Assembly (NCBI GenBank): GCA_008931825.1
Contig: QXVZ01001034.1
Coordinates: 62,001 to 126,000, forward strand
Source of the DNA: Phallusia fumigata
Lineage: Eukaryota; Chordata; Ascidiacea; Phlebobranchia; Ascidiidae
DNA: 64,000 nt
Reading direction: 5' to 3'
Numbering within the stretch: the stretch's first letter is position 1; every line of letters starts with the position of its first letter. The position numbers were made by a program, and so were the translations under genes. The notes beneath the pieces are model-generated. The model was not told the origin of the DNA, did no database searches, and was given only the letters and a program-made list of their open reading frames with translations. This document shows, in pieces, positions 55,501-64,000 of this stretch.

Positions 55501-58500
55501 TTACACCGGCGTGTGCAAATCTAATTGGTTGTAATTGTTCATCGTCATGGCAACCATACATTTGCTGCTCTCGGTCGGGGAGGGGTATTTCTGCGGGTAG
55601 AGCTGGTCGTAGCCGCTCCGCTGTTTGGCGAACGAGTCCGAGCGAGAGGTAGAACGAGCCAGGCCGTTCTCCATGCCTGGAACAGAAAGAGAACGAATTT
55701 CTAGTTAATGTCTTAAAACGCTTACTAGCACCTATAAAACCGAGGGCTTCTGAGGGTAAGACGTTTTTTGTTGCAAGACCAAAATAAACGAACAAAGCAG
55801 GCAAAAGTCCTGAAACTGAGGACCTTAATATAGCACCAGGCCAGATTTCCTATGCATTGCCACACGTTTCATCCTGAACCATAACCTAGAAAACTCCACC
55901 CCCAAAAACTCTCAGTTTACATTTTGTACACGTGTCGTTGTCGTCCACTTGTAGGGCTATAGTTTAGTTCTTTATCGTTATATTACAACTCACCGTTGTG
56001 TCTCGACATCGCAGGGTCGCTTCCACCATGTCTGACGTCACCATCCGTTCCGTTGCTAGGTAACGTCGAAAACATTGGGGGGCGCGGCGTTTTGTACGAG
56101 GGGGCTCTTCGTTGTTCGCTCTTTGGCGCCACCATGCCGGACGAATGCGAGTTGGTTAAATGTCCATTGGGTTGCGCAATTTGCTGTCTATTCTGTGACT
56201 CGTATTGCGGAACCGACGAATAATACGGAGCCTCTGCGGGGTCCTGACGCTTTGATGACGTCATGTCGAAGGGAGAGTGCGACGACCCTCCTGATGACGA
56301 CGAGTGACGCTGGTTTGACGTCACAAACGACGGCTGTGGGGGTGATTGGCTTCCCCCACGCTGTCTGTGCGAAAAGCGGGGTGCGGTAAACGAGGTTTGG
56401 GGAGGGGCGGTCTTCGGGGGCCCCGGTGACATGGGAAGTTCCCCTCCGTCCCCGCCGACCCCATGGTGTATCTGATGAGGGAAAGTCCCTGATCGCGAGC
56501 GCTGCGATTGTTGACTGAATGATGTCATATGGGGCGGGGGGAACACCGGGTTGGGGTCCTTACCCCACGAATCTCCTGCGTTACCCCACATGGCCCCCTG
56601 TTGCTGTTGCCATAGCATCGTGTCGGACTTCTTGCTGTGGTGACTTGATGCGGTCGATGCTTTCGATGACGTGCGCGCAGTGACGAAGTCGTTCACGTGA
56701 TCAGGGATCACCTGATACTCGTGGTCGTCATCTGAAGGAAAGTAATAATTATATAGTTGTACGGTAAAGATTGGGATTGTTTTTTCATCTGGCGTAAAGT
56801 TTGCATTTGAATGTTATTTCCCGCTTTTTATTTAGAATTGTTTTGTTAAATTTTTAAGCCTTTAAATTGTTTTTCATCTAGAGTAAAGTTTGCTTTTGTT
56901 CTTTTATTTAGTCAAGAAAACTACAATTAAGTTGACATAACATAAACTATTTGTCTAAAATTACAAACCTGATTGGAAACTATCGGTGTCGTCATGGTTA
57001 CTGCACACCCGTCCGCCAGGTGTCATAAGAGCGCTGCTGGGCCCAGCTACGTCACTAGCTGTGTATGATCCCCGCATAGGTGGCGCTATAATGTCGCTGT
57101 TGTTGGTCAGTTGACGTTGCAACGTCACCCCTCCCCGCGAGTTCTGAACTGTCACGTGATCTTGTGCATTCACGATGGGGTAACTGTCTGTGTAGTTGTC
57201 ATTCTTGAAAAGGAATTTCTGGCTGTTTTTCTTACCCTTGCGGCTGTTTTTCTTGTCGTCCTTCTTGTAGGAGGGCAGGCGGACAGCTGCGTAAAGTTAG
57301 AGTCGTTTTTAATTAGGCTTACGGTTAGGGCTATATTTGTGGTTCATACACATAACAAACAAATTAAAGAAAATAGAGGGTGGCGTTAATGTTGCCACTG
57401 AATGTACACTACAAAATTGCAGTTTTCATACATAACTTTTCTTTTTTTGTGATTTGTACACACAACCAACCAAAACAAAATCGACCAACTGTTGCAAACA
57501 GACTTTCAAGCTGGTGAAACTTATCGGTAAACTTTTTTGAGTCTCAATTATTTGGTGTTTCAACCTACTTTCGATTCCGGCGTGATAAGTTGCGTTGGAC
57601 TGGGAGATCGGCAACTTTGGGACCATCGTCTCTATTTTCGGCTCCTTTTTCCTGCAAACCCAAACATTGAGCATTTAGGATGAAGTCTAAGGCATAAGTT
57701 TTAGGAAACTTCTATTTTTTTACGTGCATTTAAAACATTTTTGTTATCTCTTCTCTCTGCAAAAACATCCCAGAAAGTCACGCAAAAGAGTAACGCGGGA
57801 TTCGAACCCAAACTCTATTGCTTTGCACAGACACAATTCATAAATCTCACCTTTTTCTCACTAGAATCAACACAAGAGCTGCGAGCAGGATTGATGTCAC
57901 AGCAAGAGCGGCCACTATCGCGATGATGATGATACTTCGCTCTGTGACATCACAAAAACAAGCGGTTTAGTCTCGGGACAGCCACAAAGCGCCGAGTGTA
58001 ATGCCTGGCGTCATTGAAGCGTTAAGATTATGTGATAAATGATCGGATGTGCAGCGGGGCGTGACGAGGGCGCATTCATGTTAAATCGTGTGTGACATCA
58101 TTATGAAATCTCGAAAATCGGCTCAATAAGTTGTGTCTGAATCTGATCACAGTATTACGAACTACAGCGTGTAAATATATCGCAATCCGCGTTTGACTTT
58201 ACCGAAAAAATAAACATTTTATTCTTGTAAGCAAGTTAAACATCACACTTTGATTTGCGAGTGTATATATTGAGCAATATCTGGCCCTATTTTTCTAAGC
58301 AAAACTGCCAGGTATGAAAAAATTTAAAATCCATGAAAGTGACGCAAAACAGTTTAATTTAAGTTTAAAAGACGAATGAAGCTTGACAACGTTACGGTTG
58401 CTACCACAATATTCGGGTTTCGATCAAATTTTTCGTTTTGAAATATTCTTACCGTTTAGGGGGACCACCGGGTTTTTCTGGTCCGGGGTTTTCACTGTTG

Positions 58501-61147
58501 GATTTTTGCTCTGAAAGGAAAAACACGAAAGTGACGACTTGATTTCCATTACACAAGCAAAACTGCAAAGTTTACTTACAACTGGGAAAAGAGCGGTGTT
58601 GTTCAACTTGTCCGTCTTCGATGTATCTGCAAAAGCATGTACTTAAAGGAATGACGAAAAAGGCGAAAAATTCAAATCTTTGTTGCAAAAAAGGAGAGTG
58701 AAAAATATGACGTCATTCACTGACAACAGCGATTTAAAAAACGTTTGCATTACAATGTATTCACTGTACACAATATCCCTGGCTGCATTTTTTAAAAATC
58801 AGGCTGCTTTTAAAATCGGTGTCTTGTATGTCTTGTGAAATAGTTATTTTACGAATATGTCAAAAACAGTTTATTTGTCACTTGGTAACTCACTGTTTAG
58901 TGGAGCAGGAACGGTAGTTGTAGCCACTTGGGTCGTAGATAAGCGAGTGGTGGTTTTGGAAGTCTTCAGGGTCGTGGTGGGAGTGGGCGTGGTTGAGGAG
59001 CGGGTTGTGAGCTTTATATCAGGTATTACAAGTTCTTCTGTTGGCGGAGTGACACCTGTTACAAAAACATGTTTTGCGGTGATAAAAGGTTAAAAAAGCA
59101 AGCAATAGGATACAAGAAATGGATTCGATATTAGTCTTTCCGTAACAGTCGACATTTTACAGTGAACGCAAGTGAATTACGGTTAATTCATCTCTTTATC
59201 TGAGGTCCGCTACAGATAATCAATTTACCTTCCCTGATGGGACACCCCCTGATCTGGATCTTGAGTGCGTATCGAAATTTGACGTCTTTCACGGGAACCG
59301 GGTAGATCCGGATATAGCGGGCGTTGATACGAGGGCGCACAAAGTTGTTGCGAACCTCGGTGAAATGATCCATGTTCCCCACAAACAGCTGAAAAAACAA
59401 GATGAATTTAGCCTGGAATTCTGCACTTAAAAATAAGTTTGTGTCAGAAAGTTCCGTTGTTCAGGACTAAAGCTTGTCCAAAAGAAAATACAACTGTTAA
59501 ATTTTAACTGAAAATCGCAGTCACGTTTCATGTCTTCTTAATCAAATAGAACAAGTTTCGCAAATTCCTCAAACTTTTAGGGTTCTTATTTCAACAACAC
59601 TTTCGCAAATTCAGGTTTGTCAGTAGCTTTGGTTGTTCAAGATAAAAGCTTTATGCAAAGAGAGACAAAGATTAAACAGAAAACACGTTCCACGTATTCT
59701 TATTCAAATAGAAAAACAAGTTTCGCAAATCAATCAAACCTTTGGGGTCGTCTGTCCTTCCTCCTTGTAATAAGTGAAGGTGATTCCGTTGTAGCTATAC
59801 TTGATGTGATAAGCTGTGGTCCATTTGTGTGGTAGCGATGAACCCTTCGTTGCTATGGCTGTTGAAAATCACGCGAACGGGTAAAATTCAACACTGACTG
59901 TATACACCGTTTCAGTGGAACGGATGCAAGATATTACTTATTTGTGAATCGTTTAATATTATTCGGTATTACCGACACTGTTTAATACGCAAGTAGGCCT
60001 AAAGGCTTGTATCTTTCTATTGAAGCTATTTTGAACCGTGAGTTGTGTATCTATATGGTTACACAAATCGTTTTTTTCATTATTTCAAAAACGGCGAAGA
60101 CAGTGCGAGCTGGGCGCCCTTAAAACATTTCGAATCATTTCTAATGCATGCATTTTTCTAAATCATCCTTTTGAGTTGTTCAACTACCCTAGTACTTTCT
60201 ATAAACGATTATACTTGCATTAGTCACTTCCACGCACCTGTTATGTTCCAGTTCTTTCCCAGGTCGACTTGAAGCCACTCGTCCGTCATCGGGTTGCTAG
60301 GCGACCAACCTCCTTGGCTACGGATAAGAGCTTTGCTTGGCAACCACAGACTGTCAACAAAAAGATAAAATTCCAGTGTTTTGCAAAAAAAACACTATCA
60401 CGTTTAAAGGCCTTATTAGTTAGGCCTAAAATTAAATGGAAACACACAGATAAATAGTCGCAATAAAACATTAAGGTTTTCACAAAAAATCTTTGAATAA
60501 AGTAACCGAAATTGGGGATTTTGATTATCGTATCTGTATTATGGCAAGTAGCATAGGTACAAATGCAAATAAGATAGGCTTGCTTACGTTTTCGTTCTGG
60601 TTTCGTTCCAGTACGACGAAGCAGTGACTTGGTTCGCACGAAACTCGATGTCTTTCGCACAATCACTTGCAGCGGGAAAGTAGAAGGTGACGTCCCAATA
60701 ACCGCCACTAGAGGGGGAAAGAGCGAATAAGCACAAGGCAGGAAAATGCACCAAAATTCAATAAACCCTAACAGGCTTGAATTAACGACACCTGCCACAA
60801 GGAAATACCTTGTCAATCTGCAGTACTTATGTATTACACCATTTTGATTATGTTCAAACACTACTAACTTAGGTAGAAAAGTACCAAACTGCATTACATC
60901 CAAACAGTCCTTGCTTAACTTAAAGACATTTGCCATTAGGAAATACCTTTTCGACTTATTTTCGGGATACTTGACTACAACGGCTTAATTGAAATGTTTC
61001 CAACATTACTTACATAGAGGCGGTGACGTTGTTCGCGATTTTCATGTGGAAAAGAACTTTGTGCGATCCCTTCTTGACATCGACGCGGCCACCGAAGGAA
61101 TCCGATATAACTCCAGCGTGCACCGCCGCCAAACACAAGTTGGAATC
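55501..61147 (-). CDS. DCBLD: DCBLD-type receptor: LCCL, discoidin (F5/8 C), Thr-rich stalk, TM, long tail; 5' partial
   Basis: DCBLD proteins are neuropilin-like single-pass surface receptors (CUB-LCCL-F5/8C). Exons in transcript order: 61014-61147, 60588-60707, 60238-60350, 59740-59858, 59229-59388, 58894-59055, 58580-58626, 58453-58510, 57851-57941, 57569-57651, 56969-57286, 55994-56731, 55501-55676. Phases close, giving 772 visible residues. Seen: second half of LCCL (1-55; LCLAAVHAGVISDSFGG), F5/8 C (Cys61 to Cys210; QVTASSYWN, GGWSPSNP, EWLQVDLG, ARYIRIYP), a threonine-rich, probably O-glycosylated stalk (215-304), a membrane helix (about 308-330, SIIIIAIVAALAVTS), then a tail of about 435 residues rich in Ser/Pro/Gln. 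The tail holds YKTP and YPSP (CRK-type YxxP sites) and ends HTPV, a class I PDZ-ligand form. The CUB domain and signal peptide should lie upstream, outside the window or in an unseen exon. Confidence 0.9.
59460..59755. repeat. Imperfect tandem duplication spanning a DCBLD exon edge
   Basis: About 120 bases at 59460-59582 recur at 59631-59755 (offset about 168). Shared blocks: GTTGTTCA(A/G)GA-AAAGCTT, CACGTT(C/T)CA(C/T)GT, TCAAATAGAA, ACAAGTTTCGCAAAT. The second copy runs 16 bases into the exon 59740-59858, so the intron edge itself was copied. Confidence 0.7.
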
Positions 61148-64000
61148 CTGTTGAAAACGAATTAGGTTTAGATATATCTGTGCTTCATGCAGGTTTGATC
61201 CTTACTCAACTATGGTCTATCTTATTTTTTTAAGAATCCTATACATCTAACTGGTTGAAAACTGGAGATTGAAAGAGGGCATGACCTTCGTTTTTGTTTA
61301 CTTTGCGGCAGTTTGAAGGCAAACAATCTCGTCATGTAATCGAGAAAAGGAAATATTAAAGCGGTCGCGTTGCCCATGTTTAAAACAAAAGGTAACATAA
61401 GAATATTTCCGAGACGTATTTTCTAAGATGGTCAATCAAAGGCAAGAGTAAAACGGTCAGCAAATCTGACGCAACGCAAACTACAGTAGCGCACGACTTT
61501 TGATGCTAAAAGCAGATTTAAAAAGGTGTTATGTACGCATGGAAGATAGTTCTAGTCGTACATGGCAGTAGATCGGCTGACGTCATTGTGGTACAAATTC
61601 GATCAATCAGCTTACGCGACCTTGAACTGACCCTCAAACGAGTTCTGTGTGGGGACAGACTAGTTTTTCACAGATAAGTTGGGATTTGTGGATTTTTCAA
61701 CGATGTTGCTCCAGTAGGTGGCAGCGGTTTGTGTGGGAGACACTACGTGCGTCTCATGATATTTTAAAGGTCATTTTAAGGTCAAGAAAAATTTGTTAAC
61801 AGACATTTTAGGGAAAAGTTGACAGACATTTTAGACAGATTAAAACAGACATTTTCCCCAAAGGTAAATGAGATTTTGTATTTTAAGAATATTTAAAGAT
61901 TTTAGCTTTAAAAAAAGGAGTCAAAGGGATCAATGGAATGAAAATGTTGAGAATCACCAAATTTTCTAAACACGAGAAGAAACTTAACTGATAGCGAAAC
62001 TTGTTTTTAAGATCGTCTTCAAACTCCGAACGACATTCGCAAGAATGCAGGAAATGCTTCACAACAAGCCAAACCACGAAACGAGAATTTTCCGAAAATG
62101 AAAAAATCGTTCTCAAAACATAAGAGAACGAGGACGACCACGACCACCCACGAAGGTGAAGGTTAGGAAGCAGAGGAACATTTAAAGCCGATTAGTTTCC
62201 GACTTAGCATTAGGGGTGGCAGACAGGGGGTTTAGCGAAACAGGTTAAGTATTAAAATAAAGGTCAAGTGAAGGTCGAAGATTTGGATTGATAGTTGGGC
62301 AAGAAGCAGTCATAGTAAGATGATTTCAGGAATTAGGGAATTTGTAACGCCTTGTTTGTAATGACTACTTATGTAACTGGACGGGTAATTACCACTTTTA
62401 CTTCAATAACTAAATTCCCTTTGTAAGGCATACTATTAAATGTTTTTAATACATTTTTAAGTAAGGATCTCTAACACGTTTACGCAGGTATGGCTCTTCA
62501 CTATAAAACACACTCATATCCACTGTAGAAAAAATTACCAGTTTCAAAGTAGCAACTAATCAGTGGCATCACAATATGGTAGTTTCCACTCAGATCAACA
62601 TGAAACCAAGTAGCGAGCGGTTTCCTTTGCGCATCTTGTGTCGTCTCAATCAGTTACTTAGCTTCCACCGCGCGAACTAATCTCAGCAAATCTATAATCT
62701 GACTAGCCGCTCTTAATTTCACGCCAGTCAACCTCGACGAAATTATCGCTTGACGCAGATCGTTTACACCACGCCGGGTTAGACATCTTTTTCTCAAGTG
62801 TTGCGGTTTTTGATTGATTGCCGTGGCTGCTTTTAATAATTTTCGTGTTTTAAAAAAAGTACCTGATGCAGATTTTAAACCGCAACATATTTTAATGCAA
62901 AGTCTCAGACAATTTTAACTTGAAAAGCAAAACACGTTGTTAGATATTGTTAATTCAAATTTTAAAAATGGCCTGGGCCTAGCGTTTTTTTAAGAATTTA
63001 AAACGCGGAATTCTGTTTAAAATCCGCGAGGACATAACAGACAACAAGGTTTTAAGTTATTAGCGGCCCATAATCCCGCAAAATAGAAGAAGATAAATTT
63101 GCGCAGCGAATGTCAATGTAAACATACCAACAGCAAAGGCCTGGTACGGTGTGATGCGAGTTATCGGAAAAATCAACACCAGAAGTTCTCACTACAGAGC
63201 GTCAGAAATAGAGATCAACCGCTAATGCAGATTATCGTCTGATAGCGATGCAGAAAAATGTGTGAAGTGTTTGCTTTAATTAATACTGTGGTTTCGATCA
63301 AAGTGATCTGCTTTTTAATACGCACAATTAAACGGTGGATATTAAAAGTTTTTATTACATTTTCTTTACCTGAAAATAATTCGGTAATTTATAAAAGGAT
63401 TTTTAAGAAAATTTTATTAAGTTGCATTTGTCAGACTGTAAAAAACAGTGGGCATCATAAAATTTGTCATTTAAAAAAATTCTTTTAATGACGTTAAGAA
63501 AAGTTAAAAAAACAAAAAAATTAATAAAAAGTCGCGCACTGCCAAACAACATTTATTTCATACGCTAGGTGGCGATAGTATTCTACCCAGACTAACCCCC
63601 ACAAAATCAACAAATTCTTACAGAAGAAGAATATTAACCTGACAGGCGAGATATGCGCTGACCCTGAAACGACCCTAGATTAGGGGGATCACGCCACCAC
63701 CCCCTGCTTACGTCATAGCGGAAAGACAGTCAATCCCTTGACACGGATTTCCCGCCAAATCCTCAAAGTCGAGATAACATGTTGTCCTTGACTCTGGTTC
63801 CAGGTTAGGTTTTATTCAGGAAATATTTGAGGCTTTTGAAGACGTATAAGGATTATGGTAAATGTGGTAAAGCATTCCGGGCATATGCTTTTCTCCCGAG
63901 GGGGATTACGGGGTCAGTCGTCAAAGTTAAATGCCCACACTTGCCCATAGATGTCTGGGCCATTCGAAAATGAAGATACTGTCTGTATGGGGTTAGTGCA
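61148..64000. other. Non-coding DNA upstream of the visible DCBLD exons
   Basis: No exon for the missing LCCL half, CUB domain or signal peptide was recognised on the minus strand. The stretch is probably a long intron. AT-rich with no evident repeats; open frames of 60-77 codons have no recognisable domain. Confidence 0.5.
61711..61724 (+). promoter_or_regulatory. Match to the CTCF core motif
   Basis: CCAGTAGGTGGCAG fits the vertebrate CTCF core CCASYAGRKGGCRS at all 14 positions. It lies in non-coding DNA upstream of the visible DCBLD exons. Sequence alone cannot show binding. Confidence 0.3.

Noticed and set aside
60286-60936. Minus-strand open frame of 216 codons
   Set aside because: It runs through two DCBLD discoidin exons and their introns in other frames and shows no domain of its own; it is a shadow.

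Overview
The window looks like nuclear DNA of a tunicate, most likely a Ciona-type sea squirt. The genes are animal genes with many small GT-AG introns in AT-rich DNA. One exact 16-base copy of the Ciona trans-spliced leader lies at 45198-45213. Exon models were built by hand from protein similarity, splice signals and reading phase. In all six main genes the phases close across every junction.

Layout: (1) 126-9973 (+): an inhibitor-of-apoptosis gene with three BIR domains, UBA and RING; its 5' end lies outside the window. (2) 12097-13870 (+): a possible small five-exon gene of unknown function behind a cluster of CACGTG boxes. (3) 14.1-19.9 kb: an old tandem duplication broken by hAT-type insertions and an assembly gap. 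(4) 21041-25103 (-): a phosphagen kinase of the creatine kinase clade with an arginine-kinase-length specificity loop. (5) 25.1-32.5 kb: mostly gene-free, with a tandem-repeat, TATA-containing promoter-like block near 30.6-30.8 kb. (6) 32610-34217 (+): KHDC4 with an unbroken coding exon. (7) 34647-43755 (+): MAP3K7/TAK1 in 14 coding exons. (8) 44836-51658 (-): a GLUT-type sugar transporter in 11 coding exons, one behind a GC donor. (9) 55501-61147 (-): a DCBLD-type receptor (LCCL, discoidin, transmembrane segment, long tail); its 5' end was not found.

IAP and TAK1 both work in TNF/NF-kB type signalling in other animals, but they are separated by two other genes, so a shared unit is not supported. 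KHDC4 and TAK1 are close and on the same strand (430 bp from stop to start). No complete new molecular system was found. The items most worth following are the spliced-leader copy inside a transporter intron, the hybrid phosphagen kinase, the possible new small gene, the intronless KHDC4, several long fold-back repeats, and a strong excess of the palindrome TGACGTCA. No retrovirus or LTR element could be supported.
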